Numbered from the stretch's first letter, positions 9,725 through 19,333 are shown. The stretch is 64,000 bases of DNA from Legionella antarctica (GCF_011764505.1 NZ_AP022839.1:417001-481000); one strand, 5' to 3'. Program-made: numbers and translations. The notes: generated by a model not told the origin, from the letters alone.

Positions 9725-10628
9725 TTTTGATGAGATCCAGAAAAAGCTCTTCCAAGCGGTTGGTTTTATTACGCATACTGTGAACATTAATTTTGTGTTG
9801 TGTTAATACTGAAAATACTTCATTTAAGCTTAGATTATTATCAATTCGTAATTCAAAGGTATTTGCGTCAATAAGAATGGTTTTGAATGGGCTCAAATCA
9901 GGTAATACTTCTATAGGTTGCTCGGTATTAAAAATAAAAGTCTGGTGATGTAAGGTCTGTAATAATGAACTCATCGACGTATTTTTAATGATTTGTCCTC
10001 GATCAATGATGGCAATATTTTTACAAAGTTGCTCGGCTTCCTCCAGATAATGAGTGGTTAGAATAATAGTCGTTCCCTCCTCATTGGTGCGAGTTAAGAA
10101 TTGCCACATGCTACGCCTGATTTCTATATCAACTCCGGCAGTAGGTTCATCAAGGATGAGTACTTTCGGTTGATGGATCAAAGCTCTTGCTATCATGAGC
10201 CGACGCTTCATACCACCGGACAGGTGGCGTACTATAGAGTGTCGTTTGTCCCAAAGTCCCAATTGCTCCAGTAATGATTCAGCTCTGGCTAGGGCTAGTT
10301 TTCGAGAAACGCCGTAATAACCGGCTTGGCTCAACAAAATCTGGATGCAATTTTCAAAAATATTGAGGTTTACCTCTTGAGGAACAAGACCCAGACAGGA
10401 TTTGGCCTTTTCTGGTTCATTATCTAAATCATAGCCATGAATACAGATGCTACCGGACGTTTTATTGACCAAAGTAGTAATTAGGCCAATAGTAGTCGAT
10501 TTTCCGGCACCATTCGCACCTAACAAAGCAAAAAAATCCCCTGTTTTCACTTTTAAATCAATGCTTTTCACGGCATCAACTCCATTGGCATAAGTTTTAG
10601 ATAATTGTTTAATGTCTAAGGCATACAT
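9714..10628 (-). CDS. ABC transporter ATP-binding protein (YadG-like)
   Basis: 304 residues. Walker A GANGAGKST, signature LSGGMKRRL, Walker B VLILDEPTAGVD and switch TTHYLEEAE are all present, followed by a C-terminal extension typical of ABC-2 exporter ATPases. Partner of the overlapping permease gene; together they form an inner-membrane exporter half-complex that dimerises. Substrate not evident. Confidence 0.92.
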   Translation of the reverse strand: MYALDIKQLSKTYANGVDAVKSIDLKVKTGDFFALLGANGAGKSTTIGLITTLVNKTSGSICIHGYDLDNEPEKAKSCLGLVPQEVNLNIFENCIQILLSQAGYYGVSRKLALARAESLLEQLGLWDKRHSIVRHLSGGMKRRLMIARALIHQPKVLILDEPTAGVDIEIRRSMWQFLTRTNEEGTTIILTTHYLEEAEQLCKNIAIIDRGQIIKNTSMSSLLQTLHHQTFIFNTEQPIEVLPDLSPFKTILIDANTFELRIDNNLSLNEVFSVLTQHKINVHSMRNKTNRLEELFLDLIKNGH

Positions 10629-10862
10629 AAAGGCTTTTATGAAATAAAAATATCATTATACACGATAATATTTATTCTTCAGCTGAATAAGATATTGAAA
10701 AGGCAATCCGGAGCCTACTCCAGTAAGAGAGTTCCTCCCAAAGCTAATCGTCTATGGCTGCGCAAAACAGACGAACGCAGTTTTTTAGGATCTGAATCTA
10801 GTCAAAGTTATTTCGTATCATGGTATATTAATAATATCCAGCTGATATTTCAGGATATTGTA

Positions 10863-11966
10863 GTGTCTCTAACTCATAAAAGTAACACCGATTTATTTAA
10901 CCCCACTCAATTAGGTGACCTGACACTTTCTAATCGAATTGTTATGGGACCTTTGACTCGCTCCCGTGCTGGAAAAGGAGATGTCCAAGGCCCAATGAAC
11001 GCAGAATATTATAACCAGCGAGCCTCCGCTGGATTAATTATTTCAGAAGCCACTCAAATTTCCCAACAGGGTAAAGGGTATGCATTCACCCCGGGCATTT
11101 ATAATGAGCAGCAAACTTTAGGTTGGAAGCTGTCTACAGATGCAGTTCACGCAAAAGGCGGGATTATTTTTGCTCAATTGTGGCATGTGGGTCGAATCTC
11201 GCATCCTGATTTGCAAGTAGATAATCAGCCTCCGGTAGCCCCCTCTGCTATTCGCCCAATAGGAAAAGCTTATACTGAGACAGGTTTTCAAGACTATGTC
11301 ACTCCTCGGGCATTGGCGATCAGCGAAATTCCTAATATTATTGAGCAATATGTTCACGCCAGTGAGTGTGCCAAACGAGCAGGTTTTGATGGTATAGAAA
11401 TTCATGCGGCAAATGGGTACTTGATTCACCAGTTTCTAAGTGATAAAACCAACAAACGCAAGGATACCTATGGAGGCAGTATTGCTAATCGAGCGCGTTT
11501 TCTATTGGAATTGGTCGAGGCATTAATTGCGGTATGGCCAGCAGAACGTATTGGTATTCGGCTCTCACCAGTTACTCATTCAAACGATATTGATGATCAT
11601 GATCCTATGGCCACTTTTTCTTATGTTGTGAACCAATTAAATCATTTTGGTTTGTCTTATATTCATTGGGTGGAAGGTGAGACCATGGGTCCTCGTACTA
11701 TTCCTGCTCATTTTAGTTTTGCTGCATTGCGGAAGTTGTTTAATGGTATTTACATAGCAAATAATGGTTATGACTTGCAGTTAGCAGTCAAAGCACGTGA
11801 AAATAATTTAGCCGACTTAATTTGCTTCGGTCGTCCTTATATTGCAAATCCTGACTTGGTAGCATGTTTAGAAGCCGGAATAGAATTAATACAGGCACCA
11901 AAAGAAACCTGGTATGGTAACGGCACCAAGGGGTATACAGATTGGCCTGCACGCTGCTCGAGATGA
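10863..11966 (+). CDS. Old yellow enzyme family oxidoreductase (NemA-like)
   Basis: About 367 residues from a GTG at 10863 (MSLTHKSNTDLFNPTQLGDL), the size of N-ethylmaleimide reductase. An in-frame ATG at 10695 would add an arginine-rich, non-homologous tail and is rejected. The FMN-barrel signatures are LSNRIVMGPLTRSRAG, AQLWHVGRISHPD, FDGIEIHAANGYLIHQFL and DTYGGSIANRARFLLE. OYE enzymes reduce activated alkenes with NADPH. It stands alone between the divergent ABC gene and a convergent oxygenase gene. Confidence 0.9.
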   Translation: MSLTHKSNTDLFNPTQLGDLTLSNRIVMGPLTRSRAGKGDVQGPMNAEYYNQRASAGLIISEATQISQQGKGYAFTPGIYNEQQTLGWKLSTDAVHAKGGIIFAQLWHVGRISHPDLQVDNQPPVAPSAIRPIGKAYTETGFQDYVTPRALAISEIPNIIEQYVHASECAKRAGFDGIEIHAANGYLIHQFLSDKTNKRKDTYGGSIANRARFLLELVEALIAVWPAERIGIRLSPVTHSNDIDDHDPMATFSYVVNQLNHFGLSYIHWVEGETMGPRTIPAHFSFAALRKLFNGIYIANNGYDLQLAVKARENNLADLICFGRPYIANPDLVACLEAGIELIQAPKETWYGNGTKGYTDWPARCSR

Positions 11967-11985
11967 TCGCAGACTTGGAGCAATA

Positions 11986-12600
11986 CTATAGAACCATCTC
12001 AGACATAGAGCGAGTTTTCATCCACCCTGCAATACTGTATCGTGGTTGATGGGTTAAGCACACCTCGTGAGGTAATTCACTCTTAAAACAGATAAAGCGG
12101 TTTGCCAGTGGGGAAACTTTTTGTATAAGTTGCTGTTCTTTATCATAGAGAGTCAGTTCACCCCCAAACTCTTCCCGCCAGTCTTCATTAAGATAATAGA
12201 CACATGAAATTTTTCTGGTTTTTTTCGTTGCAAACTGGTCAATATGTTTTTTATAAAAAGCGCCGGATTGATAGGCTGCGAAATGTGTTTCAAATTCAAT
12301 CAAACCCAAAAATAGAAATTGATTTAGGATGTTTGCAACTTGGGTCGTTTGTTTTAAATAGGCATGCACTGAAGGTTCCACCGAACCTTCATCCAACCAA
12401 TAAATTTCATCAGTTCTAATCGTTTTATCATGTTGAACATGAACTAAAGGACCTACTCTAGCGCTTTTAAATAAACCCTGATGATGCATTTCTTTAGCTA
12501 GTTTGTGTAATGACCGGCAGTGTTGTACTTCAAGAAAATCATCAATGATGTGAAATCCATGCATATGGAGATTATGGGTCATGAGATCGCTATCAATCAA
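11986..12600 (-). CDS. 2OG-Fe(II) oxygenase family protein
   Basis: 204 residues with the double-stranded beta-helix iron site: H119-x-D121 (KKHIDQF), distal H178 (ELPHEV) and the 2-oxoglutarate-binding R187 (QPRYSIAGW). It resembles prolyl-4-hydroxylase-type enzymes, which hydroxylate proteins or small molecules. Convergent with the OYE gene (19 bases between the stop codons). Substrate unknown. Confidence 0.85.
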   Translation of the reverse strand: MIDSDLMTHNLHMHGFHIIDDFLEVQHCRSLHKLAKEMHHQGLFKSARVGPLVHVQHDKTIRTDEIYWLDEGSVEPSVHAYLKQTTQVANILNQFLFLGLIEFETHFAAYQSGAFYKKHIDQFATKKTRKISCVYYLNEDWREEFGGELTLYDKEQQLIQKVSPLANRFICFKSELPHEVCLTHQPRYSIAGWMKTRSMSEMVL

Positions 12601-12709
12601 TGTAAGTACCTGATAGAAAAATGAGTCAAGAATGTTACACTAAGACGAAATTCTTGCAAGCGGTTGTTTGGTAGAGAGTCTCACCACGCGATGAAACTCA
12701 TTTGATTAA

Positions 12710-13288
12710 CTAGCGTAAATTTCTAATCATTTCAGATGTAGCCAGAGCTTTAGGGGGTGGTGCATCCATAATTGGAAATGAATGATGGTGGGTTTGCTCC
12801 AGTAAGCGATTTGTCCATGCTATGGCTAAAGCTGAAATGATTAGAGTTAGATGAATGATCACTTGCCACATGACGGAATAGTTGCTTAGTTTAGTAGGGT
12901 CAATAAAAGTTTGTAATAAATGAATGGATGAGATACCTATCAAGGAAAGGGCTAGTTTGATTTTCATCGCCCCAGCATCTAAATGATCCAGCCATTCAGG
13001 GTTGTCGGGATGTGAGCCTAAATCCAGATGCGATACAAAGGTTTCATATCCCCCCATAACTACCATAATAAGCAGGTTAGCTATCATGACCACATCAATA
13101 AGATCCAGAACCCCAAGCATAATATGTGTGTCATCAAACCCATTTAGATGAATAATCAAGGAAAATAACTCACCGATAAATCGATATACATAGGCTGCAA
13201 GTATTAGAATAAGGCCTAAATATAAGGGGAGTTGAAGCCATCTTCCCATAAAAATTACTCTGCTGATGTTTTTTCTTACGTTGTTCAT
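12710..13288 (-). CDS. UPF0114 / YqhA-like membrane protein
   Basis: 192 residues with about four membrane helices. The family block L-G-x-L-D-L-I-D-V-V-M-I-A-N-L-L and the GGYETFVSHLD motif are clear, as is D-A-G-A-M-K-I-K-L-A. This is the YqhA/TIGR00645 family; its function is unknown. Standalone gene. Confidence 0.85.
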   Translation of the reverse strand: MNNVRKNISRVIFMGRWLQLPLYLGLILILAAYVYRFIGELFSLIIHLNGFDDTHIMLGVLDLIDVVMIANLLIMVVMGGYETFVSHLDLGSHPDNPEWLDHLDAGAMKIKLALSLIGISSIHLLQTFIDPTKLSNYSVMWQVIIHLTLIISALAIAWTNRLLEQTHHHSFPIMDAPPPKALATSEMIRNLR

Positions 13289-13537
13289 TTTATCCTCAGT
13301 AAGATATTATGAGAGCGGGAATAGTAACCCTTCTTCATCCAATTGTTAATGCCTGGTTGGCCACTGTTACCAATTTGTGATCATTTAATTGAGATTTTAT
13401 TCCAAATGCTTCTCATCTCCACAACGTTAATTTTTTTAAATTTTGAAAATAACTCATATTTTGTTATAAAGGTGAGACTCGTGAAGTACGGATAGTAATA
13501 CTTATTACTTAAAATGTTTATAACGAAGGATTTAAAG

Positions 13538-14482
13538 ATGGGATGGAGAGATCGATTGTGGTCAGCTTATGGTGTGGTTGTCGATACAACTATTGAATCC
13601 GTGTCAAATACATTTAATGCAACGGGCTCGCTTGCTTGCATTGCAGGAGGGGCTGTATTTGCTATTTCATTTAAAATAGATGAAGCATTAAACGCATCGT
13701 ATTATGGAGCTGTCCATGCGATGGGCACAGTTATACTCAGTGCTGAATTTAACGAGTTTAACTACAGAGTAAACGAAACCATACCCTTTGAGGATTCTTT
13801 GCAAAAGAGTGGTGGAGTTGCTTATTTAATGAGCGATTATCTTCATAAAGATGTTGTATACACTACAAGTGCTCTTCTTATTTCTTCTGGAACCGTTTTA
13901 AGGGCCTTAGGTGCCAATATAAAACAATGGCAGCAGGGAAGGACTGATAAAGCTTATTATAACACTCATCATGGAGTTATGATTTCAAGTCCTGCGGTAC
14001 AAGAATTTTTATACACCAATGCCGAGTCCTTGTCTGGCTCTTTAGCTTATACCTGTTTAAGTGCGGCTATCGCGGGTACTTTTATTAGTTCTCAAGTAAT
14101 TAGCCCACGTCAGAGTCTTACTTATCCTTGCGAGGGAGAGTTTCTGGTAAATGAAACAGATTATAATGGCCCTGTAACTGGGGTATCAATCCCGTTGGCA
14201 TTTATGGTTACTCGTAATATAACGCTTGATTTGTTGGGAGTGGCTTTGATTAAGGCTCAAGTCGAAGGATTGGCTAACGCCACTTATGGCGGGGGGTTGT
14301 TCCTTAAACCTGCTGACAAGCCTTCCGACAATGCTTCGGAACCGCCGAGCACGCTTCCTGCAGTGATAGGCGTTAGTGCTTATCTGGCGAATAGTTTTTT
14401 TACAAAGAAATTAGTGCACTTACGTGATGAGAGGATTATGCAAGAAACTAATTATAATCAAATTAGTATTAATATCAGTTGA
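13538..14482 (+). CDS. Hypothetical protein with hydrophobic segments
   Basis: 314 residues from the ATG at 13538, chosen because AAGGA lies 7 bases upstream. A start eight codons earlier (13514) has no ribosome site. Several Gly/Ala/Ser-rich hydrophobic stretches suggest membrane association, for example around GSLACIAGGAVFAISF and SLAYTCLSAAIAGTF. A Ser/Pro-rich linker (KPSDNASEPPSTLP) precedes the last 40 residues. No domain is recognised. It could be a Legionella-specific membrane protein; a Dot/Icm substrate is possible but unsupported. Confidence 0.6.
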   Translation: MGWRDRLWSAYGVVVDTTIESVSNTFNATGSLACIAGGAVFAISFKIDEALNASYYGAVHAMGTVILSAEFNEFNYRVNETIPFEDSLQKSGGVAYLMSDYLHKDVVYTTSALLISSGTVLRALGANIKQWQQGRTDKAYYNTHHGVMISSPAVQEFLYTNAESLSGSLAYTCLSAAIAGTFISSQVISPRQSLTYPCEGEFLVNETDYNGPVTGVSIPLAFMVTRNITLDLLGVALIKAQVEGLANATYGGGLFLKPADKPSDNASEPPSTLPAVIGVSAYLANSFFTKKLVHLRDERIMQETNYNQISINIS

Positions 14483-14502
14483 GGCTAAGGGTTATTCGCA
14501 AT

Positions 14503-15198
14503 TTATTTTCTTGAGTGTTTGCCCTCAAGTAGATATTGATACTCTCGCCATTGCGGCATAAATTGAGTCATTAAAGTATAAAAGCGTTTATTGTGGCTTG
14601 CTTCTACTAGGTGAACTAACTCGTGAACCAGAACATATTCAAGACAGAGCACAGGTTTTTTGATTAGGTTCAGGTTTAGCCAAATCCGACGTGCACGAGT
14701 ATTGCATGAACCCCAACGAGTTTTCATTTTCTTAATACCCCATTGAGCTACGGTAACACCTATAACTGTTTCCCACTGCTTAATTAATTCAGGTATTAAT
14801 GACTCCATTTCTCGCCTGTACCAGCGTTCAATAAGCATTTGTATTTGCATTGGGGATGGATTTTGTTGGATATAACAATGAATGAGTTCGTCTTTGACTT
14901 TAATGTGGGAAGGGCCATTGTGTTCTTCAATAAGTAACAAATAGCTTTGTCCTTTAAATTTTATCGTAGCCCCTGTTTGGAATACTTCTTCCTGATAAGA
15001 GGAGCGCTCTCGAATACGATTGCGTTGGTTGCGAATCCAGTCATTTTTTTCCTGCAAATACTGTCGGATGAATTGTTCACTAAAGCTCAAGGGTGCACTA
15101 ACCTTGACCAACCCGTTTGGGGGGTAAATACGTAAATTCATATTTTTAATTGGTTTTTTTATAATTTCTATGGAGATGCCATCAATTTCAATAATCAT
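14503..15198 (-). CDS. YgjP-like (DUF45) zinc metallopeptidase
   Basis: 231 residues. The C-terminal zincin site H192ELVH196 with H202 (EASHNKRF) and the preceding MKTRWGSCNTRARRIWLN segment are hallmarks of the YgjP/SprT-like DUF45 family. These are cytosolic putative proteases of poorly known role. No signal peptide. The left edge of the mobile-element-rich stretch begins just beyond its start. Confidence 0.88.
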   Translation of the reverse strand: MIIEIDGISIEIIKKPIKNMNLRIYPPNGLVKVSAPLSFSEQFIRQYLQEKNDWIRNQRNRIRERSSYQEEVFQTGATIKFKGQSYLLLIEEHNGPSHIKVKDELIHCYIQQNPSPMQIQMLIERWYRREMESLIPELIKQWETVIGVTVAQWGIKKMKTRWGSCNTRARRIWLNLNLIKKPVLCLEYVLVHELVHLVEASHNKRFYTLMTQFMPQWREYQYLLEGKHSRK

Positions 15199-15314
15199 AA
15201 TAAGGGGGAGTATTGGGCAATTAGCCCGATTATATAGGACAAAATGTTTGGGATATAGGGTTTTACCGCATATCCAGCCAAACTGGCAATGGGCTAAATA
15301 TGCTTCAGAAAATG

Positions 15315-15787
15315 TTATCTCAGCTGGACACTCGATTCTTCAACTATTTTATTTCCAGTATCTTGGGGATCAGTATTTAAATTTCCAAATAATGTTTTTT
15401 CAATTCCTGTAATAGTTGCCTCAACGACTTCAAAAGATTTAAATCCAAGGGTATATTTTGTGATATTTTTAATACCCCGATGGTCTTGTTCAATCCTATT
15501 GTTCCAATATTTTATGCACCTCTCTTCAATCAATAAATGCCATAATCCGCGAATAAAAAGTAAGGTTTTAATTCGCTCGAGAGCTGCGGGATTGGAGCCG
15601 GATTTATCAATATTCACCTTCTCTGAAAGCCCACTAGAACCAATGGCTTTTTTGAAAAACTTCAAGACAGCAGGGCGGTCTCCCCTATCTGAAAGCATAA
15701 AATCAATGGTCTGACCTTCTCTATCTACTGCCCGATAAAGATAAACCCACTTACCATTCACTTTGATATACGTTTCATCCATTTTCC
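15315..15787 (-). pseudogene. Truncated IS6-family transposase
   Basis: Open frame of 155 codons from the ATG at 15782, matching the DDE core of IS6/IS26-type transposases: DETYIKVNGKWVYLYRAVD, NIDKSGSNPAA and IEQDHRGIKNITKYTLGF, with the three acidic residues present. The N-terminal 70 or so residues (DNA-binding part) are missing. Reading upstream, the frame continues only a few codons (GYISSWK) before a stop. No paired terminal repeats were found, so this is a remnant. Confidence 0.8.
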
Positions 15788-16046
15788 AACTGCTGATGTA
15801 GCCTTAAACCACCACAACCACGGTGAGGTTATTATTCATTTTGGTCTAATGCCGGAATGATTGTAACTATGATATCAATTTCATAGTGTTATTCTCCAGA
15901 CCAGAAGATAACCGAATGGGTCGATACCCCAAATAGTGTCCATAGGTTATAATTCCGAATCGCTAATAACGGATTGGTTTTACAAAACGGCATTTTACAA
16001 ATTCAACTAACATACGCGACAACAACGCGGCAGAGGGAAGATTTCA

Positions 16047-17102
16047 ATGAAAATTATTCATGATGGTGACGCGGCATTTGATGATGTTACAGCATTATGT
16101 CTTTTACTATGTAGTAAAAACGTAAGTGTAGAAGCGATTACTGTGTCAAATACTGGTGAAGCACATGGGCTTAACGGAGCAGAAAACATGGCAAAGGTAT
16201 GCTTCCTGCTTGGAATACCAGAGATTCCAATTGCTTATGGTAGTGAAGAGTCATGTGATTCCTCAGGAAAACCCTTTCCAGAGTATATTCGAACAGAGGC
16301 TGATAATCTTTTTTTAGGGATCGAACTCCCAAAACATCCTAATCCTAACATAACTAATTCTGCGGTTGATTTGTTGGTTAAAACCCTTGAGGATAGTAAT
16401 GAAAGAATAGCTATTCTAGCCACAGGACCGCTGACGAACATTGCTGAACTTATTAAAAAATATCCTCAGCTTGCAAAAGAGAAAATTGAAAAAATTGTTA
16501 TTATGGGTGGAGCTGTACACATTGAAGGAAATATAAAAGCGCTTGATACCAAATCGAATAATACCGTTGCTGAATGGAATATTTATGCCGATCCAAAAGC
16601 CGCAGATATTGTTTTCTCATCAACTATACCAATTACGCTTGTACCGCTTGATGCGACGAACCAGGTGCCTATGACAAAAGAATTTTTTGATTCGTTAATC
16701 CATAAACAACAACCGGCTTTGAAGCTTATATATCAAATGCTTAAAAAATTGATTGATGATTTGAGTATGGAGACCTTTCTTCAGCAATTTTGTTTATGGG
16801 ATCCACTAGCAGCTATGATTTGTATCGATCCTCAAATAGCGATTACCGAGCGAATGTTACTGGCCGTGGATCTTGAAACGGCTCAGACCAAACATGTAAG
16901 TGGAAATGAAAAAAACTCTTCAACCATAGACGTTGCAATTAAAATTCCAGACGCTGATTTGATTTTAAGAAAACTTATAGACCAAATTATAGACTATTCT
17001 TTACATGCTCGACCGAACATAGCGGATACGAATTTCTTTAGAAAATCAGTCAAAGAACGTGTTTTTATGCGAGATGATGGGCTTCAGAATCTATACAATT
17101 AA
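16047..17102 (+). CDS. Nucleoside hydrolase (IunH-like)
   Basis: 351 residues. The N-terminal DGDAAFDD matches the D-x-D-x-x-x-D-D calcium/ribose site of inosine-uridine preferring nucleoside hydrolases. ILATGPLTNIAEL, IVIMGGA and EWNIYADPKAADI are the other family blocks. The enzyme splits nucleosides into base and ribose for salvage. A GAGGGAAG ribosome site precedes the ATG. It sits between an IS6 remnant and an IS630 remnant, which suggests arrival by transfer. No secretion signal is seen. Confidence 0.9.
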   Translation: MKIIHDGDAAFDDVTALCLLLCSKNVSVEAITVSNTGEAHGLNGAENMAKVCFLLGIPEIPIAYGSEESCDSSGKPFPEYIRTEADNLFLGIELPKHPNPNITNSAVDLLVKTLEDSNERIAILATGPLTNIAELIKKYPQLAKEKIEKIVIMGGAVHIEGNIKALDTKSNNTVAEWNIYADPKAADIVFSSTIPITLVPLDATNQVPMTKEFFDSLIHKQQPALKLIYQMLKKLIDDLSMETFLQQFCLWDPLAAMICIDPQIAITERMLLAVDLETAQTKHVSGNEKNSSTIDVAIKIPDADLILRKLIDQIIDYSLHARPNIADTNFFRKSVKERVFMRDDGLQNLYN

Positions 17103-17273
17103 AATTAGCTGAATTTTAAGTTTGTGATGGATAAGGTACCGACCTGTTGTAAAAGATGCTAACGCTTTACACAACATGTAAAAAATGATCTAATTCCGCT
17201 AATTTCAATTGATAACTATTTTTGGTGCATTAAAGATGCATACAAATCGTTTCTATTGGAAACAAGCTGACAG

Positions 17274-17600
17274 GTGAAACGTCAACTTCATCAAGTAAGC
17301 CCAGACAAAAAACTAATTATCATTTTAGACAATGGTTCCATACATAAAAGCAGAAAAGTACGGGTTTTTGTTAAGAAACAAGGATGGGGAGAGTTGTTTT
17401 TTCTACCACCATACTCACCAGATTATAATTCTATTGAGCGTTTCTGGCTTTGATTAAAACAGAACGTTTATGGCTGTAAATCATTTAAAAAAATGGAAGA
17501 TCTGATCCAACGATTACGAAAATAAATATGGCATTTTCATGAGGGGACGACTGTTTCGACAATCAGTTTTAATTATGATGCTTATGCTACATTGTTATAG
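17274..17600 (+). pseudogene. Decayed IS630-family transposase
   Basis: Translating from the GTG at 17274 gives a typical IS630/Tc1-type C-terminal DDE segment: KKLIIILDNGSIHKSRKV (second Asp) and ELFFLPPYSPDYNSIERFW (Glu). An in-frame TGA follows directly after ERFWL and a further TAA comes about 24 codons later. Homologous residues continue to about 17600. The N-terminal half is absent. A broken mobile-element fragment, not expressed as a working protein. Confidence 0.8.
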
Positions 17601-17636
17601 ATACTTAATGAGGTCTGATTATTTCCATATCAGGGA

Positions 17637-17918
17637 TTAGCGTTCAGCCCCTTCACATGGACTATCAACATATTCCCCATTAATATCCAACACCATATTC
17701 ACACTGGCACGTTGATAACGAGTTAAAACATCGTATTGTTTTTTTGTGATATAGCCATAGGAGTTCCCGCAATAAACCAGGGATGAAGCCGACGGCTTTG
17801 CTCTTACCTGGACTGGAATATCGCAGTCCCAACGGAACTTACTTAAGTCGCAGTTTGCAAAAACCATAGTGATCGGTAAAAGAAATAAGATCAAGGTGAT
17901 ATGCCATTTATTATTCAT
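17637..17918 (-). CDS. Small secreted protein of unknown function
   Basis: 93 residues from the ATG at 17918, preceded by GGAGAA; an in-frame GTG four codons upstream overlaps that ribosome site and is rejected. A signal peptide (about 1-21, ITMVFA) precedes a mature part with four cysteines ([24 protein letters not shown]) that could form two disulphides in the periplasm. No family recognised. Lies between the IS630 fragment and the parS-like site. Confidence 0.6.
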   Translation of the reverse strand: MNNKWHITLILFLLPITMVFANCDLSKFRWDCDIPVQVRAKPSASSLVYCGNSYGYITKKQYDVLTRYQRASVNMVLDINGEYVDSPCEGAER

Positions 17919-17981
17919 TTTATTCTCCACCTGTTTTTTTTATTTATTTTAAGTATAGGATAACAATTAAGGAGATGATGA

Positions 17982-17997
17982 TGTTTCACGTGAAATA
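17982..17997. promoter_or_regulatory. parS: parS-like site (ParB-binding)
   Basis: TGTTTCACGTGAAATA differs at one position from the widely conserved bacterial parS consensus TGTTTCACGTGAAACA; the central TTTCACGTGAAA is a perfect palindrome. It lies between two orphan genes, outside any coding frame, as a ParB-loading site may. Sequence match is direct; function is inferred from the conserved chromosomal ParB-parS system. Confidence 0.7.
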
Positions 17998-18066
17998 AAT
18001 TCCAATAAGATTTATAGTATGATTTATGATATAAATTAGACAGTTAGATTCCAGAAAGGAATTGAT

Positions 18067-18936
18067 ATGCTCTCTTCCACTAAAGAATACGTGCAAGCTC
18101 TTCGTGAAGGAAAATATCTTCTTTTTTTAGAGTGGCCCCAATTTATCGCAGAGCTTTATAAAGACGGTGATAATCCTCAAGATGCCGACGACACTATAAA
18201 TTTATTGGTTTTTGAATGGTTAAATAATGGTTTTTGTTATGAGGATGCAAAAAAAATAGCCCTTTTATTCGCAGTCTCTGATCATTCATCAAGACCGTTA
18301 AAAAACAATTTATCTTATGCCATAACTGCTATAGCAATAGCTGTTTTTCAGTGCATGCTCTACCAAGACAATAACTTACAAGGCCATTTTCTGTCTAATG
18401 AAGAAAAGAGCAGAGCAGAGATAATAAAATTGATGAATAGTCCCATAGCATATTCGCATGAATCAACTTTAGTTAATTTGGATGATTTAACTTTTCAGCA
18501 TTTATTAGCAAAGCAACAAGCTATTTTTTTTAGCTGGGTTGAGAGCATGCCAAGCAAAGAGATAGAAGTTGCTCGTAGCTTAATCAGCTCTCTGGCAAAT
18601 TTGAGGTATCTTGTTGAGGAATACAGTACTCAATTAGAATTAAGTGAAATTTGTGATGAGCTTAAGTCTTCTCGGCTGAGCGTGGCAAAAAGACTTGCTC
18701 AGTATTTAAATGGACAATCAGAGCTAAGCGCCACAGTTACAGCAGAAATTAAACTTTATGTAGATAAAATAATGAATATGCAACCTACTGATTTTGAGAA
18801 ACAATATTTACTGACCCTCTCACCCCAGTCGTTTGACAAAACCTGGCGAATGATAACCAGCATAGGGATAAGTTTTTTTAAAATAATACAACCAATGTCT
18901 CCAACTATCATACCGATTGAGTCAGCTCGATTATAA
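18067..18936 (+). CDS. Hypothetical protein, predicted helical
   Basis: 289 residues starting with MLSSTKEYVQALREGKYLLF; AGAAAGGA lies 6 bases before the ATG. The composition is mainly alpha-helical and no domain is recognised. One hydrophobic patch (about 82-97, ITAIAIAVFQCML) is too short and mixed for a sure membrane helix. It stands alone beside the parS-like site, with an IS3 element just downstream of its stop. The C-terminus is not strongly E-rich, so a type IV signal is not obvious; an effector role remains open. Confidence 0.6.
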   Translation: MLSSTKEYVQALREGKYLLFLEWPQFIAELYKDGDNPQDADDTINLLVFEWLNNGFCYEDAKKIALLFAVSDHSSRPLKNNLSYAITAIAIAVFQCMLYQDNNLQGHFLSNEEKSRAEIIKLMNSPIAYSHESTLVNLDDLTFQHLLAKQQAIFFSWVESMPSKEIEVARSLISSLANLRYLVEEYSTQLELSEICDELKSSRLSVAKRLAQYLNGQSELSATVTAEIKLYVDKIMNMQPTDFEKQYLLTLSPQSFDKTWRMITSIGISFFKIIQPMSPTIIPIESARL

Positions 18937-19048
18937 ATACATTGCTAATGTATTTTTTTATGCAATCAGCTAAACCTCTTAATGTATAGTGGACCCCAAA
19001 AATGAGACAGTGGTGTAAAATAGAAACCATTGTTAAACGGGGTACCAA

Positions 19049-19333
19049 GTGGCTAAAAAAAAATTTACATCTGACTTCAAAGCAAAGGTAGCAATTGAGG
19101 CATTAAAAAGTCACAAGACGACCAATGAATTGGCATCTGAATTTGAGGTGCATGCAACACAAATCAATCTGTGGAAAAAACAATTACTGGATGGAAGCAA
19201 GCAATTGTTTAGCGGCAAGCATGACAAAGACATGGACTCCATCATACAAGAACGAGATCGATTATACACGCAAATAGGCCAGCTAGCGGTTGAGTTAGAC
19301 TGGCTTAAAAAAAAGACCGGTCATCTAAGTTGA
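19049..19333 (+). CDS. IS3-family transposase OrfA (copy A)
   Basis: 94 residues: an N-terminal helix-turn-helix of the Tnp_1 type (MAKKKFTSDFKAKVAIEALK then TTNELASEFEVHATQINLWKKQ) and a C-terminal leucine-zipper-like helix (LYTQIGQLAVELDWLKKK). It binds the element ends and, after a -1 frameshift at the A-run near its end, forms the OrfAB transposase. Overlaps orfB by four bases. Confidence 0.9.
   Translation: MAKKKFTSDFKAKVAIEALKSHKTTNELASEFEVHATQINLWKKQLLDGSKQLFSGKHDKDMDSIIQERDRLYTQIGQLAVELDWLKKKTGHLS

Noticed and set aside
10695..10862. Extended N-terminus of the OYE gene
   Set aside because: The extra residues are basic and unlike the family; the GTG at 10863 gives the normal length.
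15783..16046. Possible peptide GIDPFGYLLVW-type frame on the minus strand beyond the IS6 remnant
   Set aside because: Too short (about 20 codons), closes quickly, and cannot be tied to a family; probably debris.
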